The notes below the pieces were generated by a model that was given only the letters and a program-made list of their open reading frames with translations, was not told the DNA's origin and made no database searches. Source: Unio delphinus (lineage: Eukaryota > Mollusca > Bivalvia > Unionida > Unionidae). Taken from it: a stretch of DNA of 64,000 nucleotides. Positions within the stretch are counted from its first letter, which is position 1; the number at the start of each line of letters is the position of its first letter. Below, one piece after another: positions 13,829-27,888 of this stretch. A program made the translations under genes and the position numbers. The stretch is from NCBI GenBank assembly GCA_029339505.1, contig JAQISU010000036.1, forward strand, positions 2,902,501-2,966,500, in the 5' to 3' direction.

Positions 13829-16190
13829 GGGAATTGATGGCATATTAGCCTGGGATTCATTGTTTGCCATTTTTTAACTTTGAGTGGCTTTAAGCTATTA
13901 TTAAAAGAATTGGCTGAGCACATCTTAGGAATAAGTTTCATTGTTATGAGGTTAAATTAAGTGCAACGTTAGAGGGGAAAAACTTAAAAGTTTTAAGTGT
14001 TCATTTACTGCAATTTAAGAAGATAAATAAGAAACATATGAATGAATCTGCTTCAAGTTTCAGTTAACTGAGATATTGGATTTCAGAGGTTGTACGGTAT
14101 GATCATGAGTTAATACAGGTCAAATATGTGGCACTCCCATTAAAGAAAAATATATCATGTTTTTGTTTGTATGTACCCTTACACAATGGTTTTATTGTAT
14201 AATTGAGTGAGTGAATATGCTCGTTCTGCTGTCTTTTCAATTGGTTGGTCTTGGGTCTTTTGTTTTATATTGTTATCTTTGGTTCGGCCTTCTTCATCTG
14301 TTTCGTGTTCATGCTTGTGAACATGATAACTTAAAATAACACTAGCCAATGGACTTCGAACGAAATAGTGATTTGCGTCTACCTTTGGTCGTTGTCAAAA
14401 GTGACAAATTAGAATGGCACTCTAAATTAATCTTGTAAACACAGTTACATGAATAAATACCGGTGAACCTAGGTAAGTCCTGATGCATGAGTATATCTAT
14501 GTCAAACAGGATGCATTACTTTATCTGAATCAGATTTTACAAGATTTGCAATAGAATAACTCCCTTTCTGGAAACGTTTAATTTCAGAGATATACGACCT
14601 TGCTAATAGTCCTTTCTTTTATAACTTAAGATCTTGACTATAACGTGTTGTAACTTGAATAAATATATTTCGAAGTTTGCACTTGGATATGTCTTGGCAA
14701 TATCATTAACGAATTTGACCTTGTAGGATCATGGTCAAAGGTCATGATTTGATTTCTCCTCATAGTAAAGCGTTTGAACAACAACAGCACCAAGAAACAA
14801 TCAGTACCCTTGTATATTTCAGCCTCATCCCCGACGACTTAATTAGCATCTGTGTGACCTTTAGGGTCAAGATCAAGGATCGTGATGTTTGAGAGTAGTG
14901 TCCCTTTTCACTACTTTTGAGTTAACAAACGATTATGGCTCGCGAATGCTACATTGTCATATTTCAGGAATACTCCTGATAAAAATAATAAAGAGAAAAT
15001 GATTTTTTTGTGTGGAATATTGTCACTTTTTATCGGTCCGTACATAACGATTGTATTAAATCATCAATGCTGCCTTACCCTTGTCTGGATAAATACATAG
15101 AGACGATTGGAGACATGAGATAGAGTAGACTAAAACACACACATACACTGAGAGATTAAAATCATTTTGAAAAGTATAGAAAGTAATCCTATTTACACAT
15201 GGTAAATTTAAATCATCCCTACTTAAACCATTTCAGATAAATACCCTGCTTTTGAAAGGAAAGACCAACTTAATGGTTGAACTAAAATAAATATTCGATA
15301 AGGCCATCAATTCATTCAAATGCTTTTCAATGACGCCCACCTTATTTCAGGCTTATCTCAAGCATGCTTGATCCAGCTAGTCGAATAGGTAAGAATCAAA
15401 TTTGCATTGGCCTGGTATGGACAGCGATCTTGTCTGGACAATGAAGAAAAGTTTTCTAGAACGGCTTATTCAGTGTGTAAAACCGTCTTTTCACTGGAAG
15501 GATACACAACGTGAATAGTTTTGTATCTTTTTAAGGCACGACAACACAGTAAAGGCTATTTATTTTCGAGGCAATTGGAGTAAAGCGTTTTGCACAAGAA
15601 ATATTGCTATGGCGGAACTAGACTGAAGCAATTAAAGTATTCTAACCAACTACCTTTCTGGTGGCGTTTACAAACAGCTCATCTCAGTAATCAATGTCAT
15701 TTGAAAGCAGCCAAAGGAAGATAAATCAGAATTTAAAAAAAAATACTAAGATCTCAGGAAATTTAGATTGTAGTTGAGACATATTTCTTTGTAGAGAGAA
15801 ATTTTACCTAAATAAGAAAGAGAAATATTGGTTAAAGTTTTGACTATGTTATCAATTATAAAATTCCTTGGGGAAAAAACTACAGTATATTTGTTTATGC
15901 TAACAAAAATAAAGTATTTTCACCACAAATCTACCTAAAAAATAAAAATAAAAAATAAAATAAATAAATAAATTCGCAGAGTAAAAGTCTAGGCTTCACC
16001 TTATTACTAAACACTTGATAGGCCATTCGATTGGTCTCCTGACTTTTGCAATTGAACATCTATTCTCTATTACCTGTTTATTTTTTTTTATACAAAACAA
16101 TCCCGTATACACTTGTAAACCTGTTTTAATATATAATTCAGATGTGATAATCATGCTTTAATCTTTAGCTAACACTTGCTCTTTATGTAG
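13829..16190. other. Unassigned intergenic DNA
   Basis: No coding region or repeat family recognised. Around 14690-14890 are several TGACCTT/AAGGTCA-type words. An A-rich AAATAAAAATAAA segment lies near 15938-15970. Confidence 0.45.
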
Positions 16191-16204
16191 ATTTGATTAT
16201 CATT

Positions 16205-16545
16205 GTATGTAATGAATTAAGGATATCATTATAAGAAATGTATTAAGGATATCATTATAAGAAATGTATTAAGGATATCATTATAACTAATGAATTAAGG
16301 ATATCATAATAAGAAATGTCTTAAGGATATCATTATAAGAAATGTATTAAGGATATCATTATAAGAAATGTATTAAGGATATCTTTATAAGAAATGTATT
16401 AAGGATATCATTATAACTAATGAATTAAGGATATCATAATAAGAAATGTATTAAGGATATCATTATAAGAAATGTATTAACGATATCATTATAAGAAATG
16501 TATTAAAGATATCATTATAGGTAATGAATTAAGGATATATTGCTT
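16205..16545. repeat. 26-bp minisatellite, about 13 copies
   Basis: Unit AAGGATATCATTATAAGAAA plus TGTATT. A variant block (ATAACTAATGAATTAAGGAT, then ATCATAATAAG) appears twice, near 16283 and 16413. This suggests a higher-order duplication of several units. Confidence 0.9.
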
Positions 16546-17414
16546 ATATATAACTACCTGCCGACGTCGCATTTTCTATGTTAACTGGAATATACCTGTC
16601 TAAATCGCAATTCAGGGGGAATAACACAGTTTAATCTAGGTATTACAACTTTAACATTCTGTGTAGTGTCTACAGATTTGTCTGCAAGTCAAAGCTGTCA
16701 GCTTTCATTCCCAATTCCAGTCTGATAAAACTATTTCCATATTTTCTACACACTTGAACCTTCTGCTTCTGTTACTTAACTTTGAAAACAATCAATTATA
16801 TTGACCCCTTCCATTTTTTAAATATTTTTCTGGTCTTGATTTATTACATATCTTATTTATATTTTTTATTGTGTCATGAAAAAAAATCTTTTAAGCAAAC
16901 AATTAAAGCAGGTGTATATTACTTCAAATTAGAGTTGATTCAGTATACACGGCAGTCTGTCCTTCAATCTATTTTATCTGGAACTTTATATTGGCATAGC
17001 TTGGATTGGAAATTTTGCCCTGGAGAAAATATAGAAAATATTTCTCAGGGTAACCACTGTCCCCCTTGAATCGTCTTGAGTAAAGCAACCAAAAAGACAT
17101 TTTAATACATATTAAATTAAAAGGTCGTATGCAAACTGTGCATGATCTAGAAACTCGCGCACTGAAACAGAAAAGTTTCCATACGTAGAATAAATAAGTG
17201 TCGTTCGTGACTTTTGACTTTCTTCACGGTAAATAAATAATGTTCACTCGGAAAATAACGAATTTCCGCAGAACTCTGGAATTGTCAAACTGGTGAGGTA
17301 AGCGCCATTAAAAATAAGTTTAATAAATTATTTTTACAAGCGTCAATACTGAATTTATGGAAAATTTAAGGTAACGTTCCTATATAAATGAAACTAATTA
17401 TCAAGAATTTGGTA
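16546..17414. other. Unassigned intergenic DNA
   Basis: The 95-residue frame at 16782-17069 is hydrophobic and AT-driven with no recognisable domain. Nothing else was recognised. Confidence 0.4.
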
Positions 17415-17417
17415 TCG

Positions 17418-17420
17418 GAG

Positions 17421-17487
<67 letters not shown>

Positions 17488-18160
17488 GACCTTTTATAGC
17501 GTCTAATCTTTAGAAGCTCTAAGCGCTTTACAGCATCAATAATGATATAAGAAATACATGGAATTGGAAAACATAAATAAACATGCTGGAAACATATAAT
17601 ATAAAAAACATTATTAGGTCTCTAAGTTTGTTGCTGCAGTCGAAAAATGTGAGTTTTGAGAGCACTCTTAAAAGGGACCAATGTATCTTTGCGTCTAATT
17701 TCAATGGACAATTCGTTCCACATCGCTGGGCCCTGGTATGCACAAGAACGTTGTCCATATAACTTCGTTTTCATAGTGGAAACAATGAGTATACAATTGT
17801 CAGAAGAGGAGCGCAAATATCTTGCTGGTGTATACACACGGGTGAGGCCGGACAGGTATGTTGGACTGGAGTCTGTCAGTAAAACGTAGCACAGAGAACA
17901 AAGTTTGTGTTTGATTCTGTATCAAATTGATAGCCAGTGTAGGGTACAGAGCAGTGGTGAGATATGCTTTGATCGAGGTACTATAACGATGATCCGAGCA
18001 GCTGTATTTTGAACATTTTGAAGTTTATGGAGTAAATATTGTGACGAACCAGGCATAACTGAGTTAAAATTGTCCAGTCTTGAAAGTACTAATGAACGCA
18101 CAAGTGTTTTAGTTGCATATGAATATGTTTCTTTGTCTTCTAAATTCAAAGACATTTTCC
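17418..18160 (-). mobile_element. CR1-like non-LTR retrotransposon, 3' end (copy 1)
   Basis: Read on the minus strand, this fragment contains the conserved C-terminal part of a CR1-like ORF2 in broken frames. Examples are TKTLVRSLVLSRLDNFNS, then LQNVQNTAARI, later RYLRSSSDNC, and a final stretch containing LVPFKSALKTH. It ends with CTTAGAGCTTCTAAAGAT-type sequence and a simple (ATT)n tail at 17418-17484, the usual 3' end of such elements. The better copy at 23618-24845 is clearly homologous. No reverse-transcriptase motifs remain, so this is a 5'-truncated dead copy. Confidence 0.75.
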
Positions 18161-19255
18161 AGTATTGATAAAAATGGAATAAACATGTATGAATATTTTG
18201 CCGGAAGGCTAATAGTGGCGCTACGACTCTATATTCTTAAATTAAGTAAAACAAAGGAGAAATAAACCAACACGTTTTCTAAGATTGAACAAATAATGTA
18301 TTTCCATTATACAAATTGAAAATTAAATGGAAAACGTACAGTATTGTGAATTTAATCACATATAGTCCTTAATTTGGTTTTGAAATCCAGTGGGTATCAA
18401 GTTAAATTCTAATATTGATTGCGTTGAAGTGCATGAAGCCTCTAATGTGCTAATGTGCAAGTGAATAGTGATCATGGGCAAAATTTTGTCCATGTATCAC
18501 AAAAATATAATCCAATATTGTCCTTGTCAGAATTCCCTACAATTCCAAATTAATGTTCCAGTCTACGAATATTATTGATGAGCACTTTGTATTTCCAGTA
18601 GATAATATTTAAATATATCAATCTAACCAAATATAAAACTGAACGCAACATAAAGACTAATAACGTTTGAAGATGTTAAGGTAAGAATGAATACAGTTTA
18701 GATTTTTAGACAAATTATACCGCACTCGACTTAGATCGCATTTACTATTTTCTGCAAAATATTGTGTCCATAAAAGGAATGTCCGATTCTTGTAGATTCT
18801 AAGATCAAAATCAAGACTATCTTGCAACAAATTCAGGTAAACATACTTACATTACATTAATAAGGTTCTGAATATTTAATCCACACTCATAAAACAATAT
18901 TAGCTAAGTATTAAAAAAATTGTTAAAAAAATTAATGTCCCACACAGGTAAACATTGAATTTGGAATGTGTCGTTGTTTAGCCCGTCACCTCGCCCATGT
19001 ATCATTATGACCTATTTTCTCGAATTACAAAGGGTTCATACAGAATCGAATGTCAATGACTTTCAAGCTATTGATATCTGGGTCACTGCGATCAAAGATC
19101 AACATATACTGAAGACTGTTTTAGAGATACCGCCTCATGCCAAATCATCGGGCTTGACAGCTGCTGCACCGACTCACGCCACATTGTCACGATCCAACTT
19201 TATGGTATTGTAAAGAGTACTGTACATTCATGAATATCGAGCCCCATCTGTATCA
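18161..19255. other. Unassigned intergenic DNA
   Basis: No gene or repeat family recognised. The 81-residue frame at 18968-19213 lacks recognisable features. Confidence 0.4.
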
Positions 19256-19258
19256 GCA

Positions 19259-20210
<952 letters not shown>

Positions 20211-20880
20211 AAAAGTGAGTCTGGTGGAAAACCAAAGCCTCTCCGCTTTAAGGCGATGTCTTTTAGCAGTGCGTTGCTGGTCCTTAACACTGCTATACCA
20301 CGGAGAAAACTTTCATGTTGACACTCTGCACTTTGTGCCTGGGGCATGTTTTTCAAGCAATGAAAACAGGCAGTTATCGAGTTCTTCTGCTGTAGGAGGT
20401 AAGCAAGTTGTTAGGTTTACTTCGATGTCTTGCCTTAGTTTGGTTCTGTTTATCATACGGAGATTTCTTTTAGTAGCAAATAAAGGTGAAGGGTTAGGGA
20501 CTGATACGTCGAGATGGTATATAATGCAGAGGTGATCTGATGCAAGTTCGTGGGATACAAAGGTGGATTGCAGAATAGTATGATCAGGTCTATGAAGAAT
20601 ACAGTCTCAAATGTGACCAAGTTTATGGGTGGGTTGGTTAACTAACTGTTTAAGGTTGACAACATGAATGGAATCTAGGAGTTTTGCTGTGTATGGGTTT
20701 CCAGGACAGTCAAAGTGAAAGTTGAAATCTCCAAGAATAATTAGGTTGCCACCTATCGAATTTCCATACTCTTGAAGATTCGGAAACTGATCCTAAAAGA
20801 GAGATTCAGTCAGCCTCTATTGTCTACTAGGAGAAGGGCGGTAGAGACAGAATAAATGGACGGACCTATGTTTCAGTGTT
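20211..20880 (-). mobile_element. CR1-like non-LTR retrotransposon, endonuclease region (copy 2)
   Basis: On the minus strand the sequence encodes fragments of an APE-type endonuclease of the CR1 group. A GDFNFHFD-type block lies near 20720, with downstream SDHLCI-type and linker sequence. It is interrupted by several stops and frame changes. The same region recurs at 35560-36320 with clear nucleotide similarity, for example around AGGCAGTTATCGA and AATGCAGAGGTGATCTGATG. There is no intact reading frame. Confidence 0.65.
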
Positions 20881-20899
20881 AGCGTTGAAAGCATGTTTT

Positions 20900-21120
20900 A
20901 TTAATTTTGACACTGTAATAAATGTTTTATGAAATATGATATTGCAATAAATGATTTATGAAATATGACATTGTAATGCATGTTTTATTAAATTTGACAC
21001 TGCAATAAATGTTTTATGAATTGTGACACAGTTATGCATGCTTCATGAAATATGACATTGTAATAAACGTTTTATTTAATTGGACACAGTAATAAATGTT
21101 TTATGAAATATGACACATTT
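20900..21120. repeat. Degenerate minisatellite, about 30-bp unit
   Basis: About seven copies of GTAATAAATGTTTTATGAAA plus TATGACATT, diverged. Confidence 0.8.
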
Positions 21121-21344
21121 TAAAGAGGAAAACAAGAATGTAAGAGTAAGTTGTTTTCAACTTTCAATACATTCAGTATTGGCTCCATGAATGCGATTTC
21201 TGGATTTCTAAGCTAAGAATTTTTAGTTAAAATGAGTAATTTCATTATTTTCAAATATTTAGACTTTTCCAAAATTGAAAGTGTTATTATTTCCCTCTTA
21301 TCTGCACTGACATTCTAAAACACGACGTCCACATTATATCAGTC

Positions 21345-21345
<1 letters not shown>

Positions 21346-21382
<37 letters not shown>
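21346..21382. repeat. (GT)n microsatellite at a SINE tail
   Basis: It directly abuts the 3' tail of the minus-strand SINE that follows, so it probably grew from that tail. Confidence 0.9.
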
Positions 21383-21384
<2 letters not shown>

Positions 21385-21780
21385 TTTGGATTTTTAACGT
21401 AGCTTTAAAAGACATTCGGGCATATCGCTATCATGTCCTCAGTGTGGTTTTTCAAAGTTTGACATCATGCTGCAGACATGCACCATGATGACCTGCCCCG
21501 TCACATTATCCCAACATCAGACCAACCAGTCCTAGCACTAACCTGTAAACCAGTCCTAACACGAACCTGTAAACCAGTCCTAGCACTAACCTGTAAACCA
21601 GTCCTAACACTAACCTGTAAACCAGTCCTAGCACTAACCTGTAATGCTGAGATCCTAGCAAAGCAGCTGTTAATACCATTTGTAAAAGTGTTGGTTTGAC
21701 TCGTACAGGTTTCGAATCCGTTACCTCCGGACTCCGAATTGGATGCTCTAACCAAAAAGGCCACCGTAGCGGTCGACTGG
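21383..21780 (-). mobile_element. tRNA-derived SINE with an internally expanded 24-bp repeat
   Basis: Read on the minus strand, it starts with a tRNA-like head (GGTGGCC...TTGGTTAGAGCATC, then a B box in GGATTCGAAACC). Next comes the linker TGGTATTAACAGCTG and a conserved body holding GATAATGTGAC and GTCTGCAGCATGATG. It ends in AACGTTAAAAATCC-type tail sequence. It is the same family as 27575-27888. Unlike that copy, a 24-bp unit containing AACCTGTAAACCAGTCCTA is repeated about five times at 21530-21650. Confidence 0.75.
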
Positions 21781-22515
21781 TGACAAAATGACAAATAGGT
21801 GCAGTCCAGAAAAGGAGTAAGTTGTTAATTTGCAAGTCCTGTGTTCTAAAGCAAAGTCCACATTTATATCAGTCTATCAGTATTTGTTATATCCGAAGTG
21901 TCAGGACGCTGTAATTGTGCCATTATCAACAGTCTTTATTCATCTACATCTAGAATATATTAAGTTATTAAATAGGCATGTGCAGTATATCATATCACAG
22001 TCTTTCTTAATTTAAGTCTAGTATAGATAAATATGTATTTATCGGTCTAACATAGATAAATATGTCTTTATCAATCTAGTACAGACGAATTAATTAAATA
22101 GGCAAGCCCTGGATGCCACACAAATATCCTCATACCGATCGGTCAAGAATATATCACACTCTTAAATAGGGGTTTCGTAAGTGTTACACCAGTCTTCATA
22201 CCGATCGGTCAAGAATAGGCTATTAAATATTACACGGCCAGGTGCGTACCAATTGTTCTCATTCATATCGGTCTAGAATAGGTTTAGACGACTGAGCGAG
22301 TGATAAAGCTGCCACTCAATGACAATGATAATGCGTCAGTTTATGAAGCGCTTCCCATCAAATTGCATGCTCAATGAATTGTCACGTAGAATTGCAGACA
22401 TATCAGTAACAACTATTCCTTAACAGAACTGTCGTGGTTACAACACTATCTACCAACGAAAAAACATCTTTTTATATACCTAAAACGGTTGCTACTAAAT
22501 AGTATCTATATGTCT
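21781..22515. other. Degenerate local repeats, unassigned
   Basis: Loose repeats around ATACCGATCGGTCAAGAATA (22130-22290) and TCTAGTATAGATAAATATGT (22015-22085). No gene recognised. Confidence 0.45.
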
Positions 22516-22516
22516 A

Positions 22517-22604
22517 CCAACCTACCTACCTACCTACCCACCTACCTACCTACCTACAAACATATATCATCATCATCATCGTCGTCGTCGTCGTCATCAT
22601 CATT
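22517..22604. repeat. (CTAC)n and (ATC/GTC)n tracts at the RTE 3' end
   Basis: A CTAC run precedes ATCATCATCATC-GTCGTCGTC. The trinucleotide run sits just past the last minus-strand codons of the RTE-like element and is probably its simple-sequence 3' tail. Confidence 0.8.
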
Positions 22605-24771
22605 ATCAGTAACTTTACATAGTGTGGTCGTCGAGGTATTGTGCCGCTGAACATCCGATCAGTTCGCTCCATATGTCTCGATCATGTGTCAATGCTTGCA
22701 TCTCCGCAATACCTTTCCTGGTCCATTCTGTGATGATGTCAATCCACATTTTGCTCTGTCTACATGTCAGTCTGCCACCAGACCATAGACCATTTTGACA
22801 GTGGTGAGGAGGTCTTCATATTGGCACACGTTGTGCCTGATGGCGTTACGCACTTCTTCAAAGGTGATGTGGTCCGTGTAAGAGATGCCAAGGATGGTTC
22901 AGCTGCATCTAATTTCAAGTGCCTGGAATCTTCTTTATAATTCTGCTGTCAAGGCCTCACATGAATACAGAAAGATTGAGATGATTAGTGCTCTCAATAG
23001 TCTGATTTTAGTTTTTAGACAGATATTCTTGTCTCTCCAGATGGGTTTTAGCTTTCACAAAGCTGCCGTTGTTTGTGCTGCTCGTAACGAAATTTCTGCT
23101 CGCGATCCCTCTTCGGTGATTATGGAACAAAGATATTTGAACTGGCTCCATTTCCTGTCCTCTGAATTTAATCTTAGCTCAGATTTGTTTTTTCATCAGC
23201 TTTGTATTCTCAGCGCTTATCTCCGTGTCAAATCTGGAAGATGTTACATGCAGGTTTTTCACTAAGGTGGCAGGCTCGTCTTCATTGCCTGCTATCCCAC
23301 TAATGTTGTCTGCAAAGCAGAGGTTGGTGATGTTAGGCCTTTCATATGCTGACTGTCCCACAGTGGTTTTCCAAGGCTTAGAACATGAAGCGTTTTAAGC
23401 AGATTTTGAAAAGCGTGGGTGCCAAGGGACAGCCCTGACGTACTCCAACTGATGTATGGAACCAGTACCCCAACGAACCTTGAGCGATTATGGTACTGGT
23501 AGACTTGACGTACAGCTGCTTTATGTTATTTGTCAACTTTTGACCAATGTACGTTTTCACTGTGGCTCACAATGCATCATGCCGCACTTTCTCAACAGGT
23601 ATTTTTTAAAAAAAAATCGGTGAACAAATGATACAAAGAAACTAACACTCGACCATACCGATTTAAAGAGCTACCGCCCAGTTTATAATCTCCCGTTCAT
23701 ATAAAAAATCTTAGAAAATGTTGTTCTAACCCAACTTGTATCTCATTTGAATTCTGTTCTTCGACCTGTTCCCTTCATTCGTTACACTGAGCCGCAACCA
23801 AATGAAGTTGATGCTACCATTCATGGAGTGGAGAGATACATTTCTGATGTGAAATCATGGATGACATGTAACAAGCTGCAGATGAATGATTATAAAACTG
23901 AAGCCATTCTGATCACAACACACAGACTTTCTCATTCAAATCCTTTACCTCAAACAGTAATCATCAGCAACATTACTATTAGATTTGCACAGTCAGTATG
24001 AAACCGAGATTCTAGTCTAGACAGTACTCTCACATTGCACCAACATGTCTTGAACATATACAAGGCTGCCTATCTTGAGCTGAGACGCATCAGTTCCATT
24101 CGCAAATCTCGTTCAGTTTATGCCACTAAAACGCTTGTGTGCTCATTAGTACTTTCAAAACTGGACTATTGTAAGTCAATTCTGTCTGGTTCGTCACAAT
24201 ATATACTCCAGAAACTTTAAAAAGTTAAAAACACAGCTGCTCGGATCATCTTTAGAGTACCTCGATCAGAGCACACCTCCCCCCTGCTCTGTACCATACA
24301 CTGGCTATCAATTCGATACAGAATCAAACACAAAATTTGTTCTCTGTCTTACGTTTCAATGACAGACTCCAGTCCAATATACCTATCCGGCCTCACCCGT
24401 GTGTATACACCAGCAAGATACTTCCGCTCCTCTTCTGACAATCGCATACTCATTGTTTCCACTATGAAAACGAAGTCATATGGACAACGTTCTTTTGCAT
24501 ACTAGGGCTCAACGATGCAGAACGAATTGCCCATTGAAATTAGACACAAAGACACATTGGTCCCTTTTAAGAGTGCTCTCAAAACACACCTTTTTCGACG
24601 GCAGGAAAATCTTAGAGACCTAATAATGTTTTGTACCTTATATGGTTTCAGTATATTTTATGTTTTCCAATTTCATGTTTGTGTGGGTTTTGTTATCTTC
24701 TGATGCGTAGTCATATAATTATTGATGTTGTTAAGCGCTTAGAGCTTCTCACGATTGGGCGCTATACAAAG

Positions 24772-24834
<63 letters not shown>

Positions 24835-26400
24835 TTATTATTATAGATGTCTTGTCGATGTTGCGATTAGTTTTCACACAGAACACTGATACTGAATATT
24901 TGTTATGTTGTTCTTCTTCCACTCCGGTTCCCTTCCTGTTCTTCGGCGATTCTTTATTCTACTTGTAGGTTCGGATGTTCAAGATGATCTTGAGCATCAC
25001 CTTACTGGAGTGTTATAGTCAGTTACTGGGTCCAATGTGTTGGCCATTAGCCTGTCTACCACACCTTGTTGTAGATTTTTGTTAATAGCTCTACCACTGA
25101 TTCCCACCCCATTCTTGGTAAGTTCAGATGAGATGTTGTCTTTTCCAGCAGCATTCCCATTCTTAAGTGCTCTTATTACTGACCCCACCTATTGTTTGAG
25201 AATGGGGACATCATCATCATTTGAGGATATTGGAACTTCAAGCACCACTGTGGCTCCTGTGGATGGATGGTTGTATAGTTCTTTACGATACTCAGTCCAT
25301 CTTTGTGCAATATCACTCGCTGCTGTGATTCATTTTCAATTTTCGTCTCGAATGGTACTGACTGATATTTTTTGTGTCTCTTCAGGCATCACACAAATTC
25401 AGAATCTCCTTTGTCAGCCAAGGTTTTTCCATTGGCGATGGAGGCCAAAGACGTCCTTGGCAGCTGTTGTCATGACTGTGCTGAAAGTGTTGGTCATCAC
25501 TTTAACATCAAGATCCATCACATGGAATGGAACACATTTTACTCCAATTGTGGCTTGTAATTACTTGCATATGTTAGGGTTCTTCAGTTGTTCCAAGTTA
25601 AATTTGAGCCTGATGTATTTTTGGCTTGTTAATGATTTTCTGTCTCGTGCGGAAGTTCATAATCACGAGGTCGTGCTCACTCTCAACGTCATCACCTGGG
25701 AACGATCTTGTTTTTGCTCTGTTGATGCCAGATTGGTAACGGTGTGGTTAGGATGGGTTCCATTTGGTGTGTGATGTCCAGCTTCGTGAAACGTTAAGTT
25801 GGTCCAGTGTGTTGTGTAGTACCAAGTTGTTGCAGCTTGCAAGCTCGAGCAGCCTTCTCCCTCTATCATTGGTAAGCCCATTACAAGAATGTCCACAATG
25901 ATCATCCCAGTCCTTTAGAGCATCTTTGCCAACTTTGGCATTCCTGTCTCCTAGGATGACGAGGAAGTCTTTATTACTGAATATGTTTAGAATACCCTGG
26001 AGTTTGTTGTAAAACTCCTATATTCTTCATCATCATGACCGGTAGTTGGAGCATAGACTTGGATAATTGTGATGCTGAAGGGAGATGCGTTCATACAAAT
26101 GGAGATGATTCTGCTAGATAAGAGGTGACATTCAAGCACATATTCCTTGATGTCTTTGTTTACAAGGAAGGCAACTATTTATGGACTTGTCCAACTCTTC
26201 TTTATAGTATAATGTATGCCCATCTTCAGTTTCGTCTTCTCCTAGGGCTTTCCATCTGACTTCATAGAGTCCCAGAATGTGCCATGTATAGTGTTCCAGC
26301 TCATATGTCATCTCTTGGAGTCTTCCAATGTGCGTTCTAATGTTTCAGATGGCGATGACGATGATGTCGCTTGCTATGATTTTATGCAAAGCACCAGTAG
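22563..26400 (-). mobile_element. RTE-like non-LTR retrotransposon (endonuclease and RT), decayed and split
   Basis: The minus strand carries, in many short frames, an APE-type endonuclease at about 26300-25660: LGLYEVRWKALGEDETEDGH-like sequence, then ITIIQVYAPTT near 26060. Reverse transcriptase follows: IRALKNGNAAGKDNIS near 25170; a GVRQGCPLAPTLF block near 23420; FADNISGIAGNEDE near 23310, which replaces the usual FADD; AENTKLM near 23200. The C-terminal tail reads KMWIDIITEWTRKGIAEM near 22740. Motif order and tail fit the RTE group. A CR1-like element of opposite orientation sits between the two RT halves (23618-24845). Not functional: numerous stops, and the catalytic Asp pair is altered. 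Confidence 0.8.
23618..24845 (+). mobile_element. CR1-like non-LTR retrotransposon, internally deleted (copy 3)
   Basis: It starts with an RT-type segment (SYRPVYNLPF-like, 23670-23755), then jumps to the C-terminal half: VKSWMTCNKLQMNDYKTEAI near 23850; LHQHVLNIYKAAYLELRRI near 24040; ATKTLVCSLVLSKLDYCKS near 24130; NELPIEIR near 24520; FKSALKTHLF near 24580. The segment with RT motifs B and C is missing. The 3' end is AGCGCTTAGAGCTTCTCACG-like sequence and an (ATT)n tail at 24774-24844. It lies inside the RTE-like element, splitting its RT domain, so it inserted later. Confidence 0.8.
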
Positions 26401-26631
26401 CCTATTATCATCTCCGTCCTGGTGGATAACGGCAGGCACGGTCCTTGTTGACCCGGAGGATTGATTGTGTCTTGGGCAAACGTCGTCTGCCACTGGGTCT
26501 CCAATTCGGATTTTCTTATATGGTTTACTCTCGTAATCTTTGGATAACCAAAGCCGAATTCAAAGGCAACATGAGACTCGTGTGTGGGCGGGCGTGTCCA
26601 TTTCCTGAGCAGATAAAGCATCTATCACTGC

Positions 26632-26634
26632 CCA

Positions 26635-26687
<53 letters not shown>
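26632..26687. repeat. (CA)n microsatellite
   Basis: About 55 bp of nearly pure CA. Confidence 0.95.
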
Positions 26688-26689
<2 letters not shown>

Positions 26690-27290
26690 GCAGTGATAAC
26701 AGTTTTATAAAAGTACACATATTCACTACGACAACAATAAAGAAATGAAATCGATTTCCAATGTATTTATCGATAATCTGTTGCAATATGTCATGTAAGT
26801 GTTTATACTTAGTTAATGCGTACATTATTATTGGCCCAAATTATTCTGATATAAAGGTCCGATTTTATATAAGTAATGCCGCCTTGTCATTCATTCGCCA
26901 TAGGTCATGTTCGGGTCAAGCAAAGGTAACTGCTACTACTAGCGCACTGTTTGTAATCTTATGTATGCATGCGTATACACGTTTTATGTATTACTCTTTA
27001 CGGAAATCGGTTTCTGTCAGGCTTACAAGATAACACATTTATTACACCCAACCTTGACGAGTTGTAGGACATGTTATAAATAAATTGGAATTCCATGCAC
27101 CCTGAGGCGAAGGCAGTACGCTAACATATAATTAATACTTTGCCATTCCATGTATGCAAACTCGCTCTGATTTCCATGGCCCTTTATTTAAATGTACCAA
27201 TTGAATGTGTATGTTGCCGGTGATTTAAATGCAATCTTTGTGTCTGTATTTTTTGTTAAATTTTGTGTATTGGGAATGAGACGAGAACTA
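26688..27290. other. Unassigned intergenic DNA
   Basis: No gene recognised. Confidence 0.4.
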
Positions 27291-27341
<51 letters not shown>

Positions 27342-27361
27342 CATCCATCCATCCATCCATC
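27291..27361. repeat. (ATCT)n(ATCC)n microsatellite
   Basis: A pure tetranucleotide run of ATCT changes to ATCC at about 27340. Confidence 0.95.
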
Positions 27362-27574
27362 AATGTGCAATGTGCACACAAACCGGAACATGTTCTAACA
27401 ATGGGCAAACACACAGGGGAATTTTCTAACAAAGATTAGACAAACAAGGGCATGCGTTGAGACCCCGGGTTTTACTTATTTTCGCACAAACTGATTACGA
27501 TGGAACGAAGAAAACTATTAGTATTCAGCATTACCTTCATAAAAGTCATACAAATGTCAATATATATGTTGTCG

Positions 27575-27888
27575 TATAACCGCTCGGGTGGCCTAGTGGT
27601 TAGAGCGTTCGCCGCGGAAGCGGGAGGTCGAGGGTTCGAGTCATAAAAAAGACTTACAAAAATGGTACTAACAGCTGCCTCGCTTGACGCTCAGCATTAA
27701 GAGGTTAGTGTTAGGACTGGTCGGCCTGGTGTCAGGATAATGTGACTGGGTGGGACATCATGCCACATGTCTGCGGCATGATGCCTCATTGCTAGACATC
27801 ACTATAAACTGCCTCACAGCAGACATCGTAGCGATATGACTGAAAAATTGTGAAACCTGCGTTAAAAATCCTAATCAAACAAACAAAA
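27575..27888 (+). mobile_element. tRNA-derived SINE, nearly full length
   Basis: The tRNA-like head has an A box in GGTGGCCTAGTGGTTAGAGC and a perfect B box GGGTTCGAGTC (27631-27641). The linker ATGGTACTAACAGCTGCC follows. The conserved body contains GTGTCAGGATAATGTGACTG and GTCTGCGGCATGATGCC. The end is GCGTTAAAAATCC with an A-rich (CAAA)n tail. It abuts the partial retrotransposon copy at 27889. The body resembles the conserved central domain of molluscan SINEs; that attribution is from memory. Confidence 0.8.

Noticed and set aside
25037..25774. 245-codon plus-strand frame
   Set aside because: Antisense of the RTE-like endonuclease/RT region, whose minus-strand motifs are recognisable. 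The plus frame has none.
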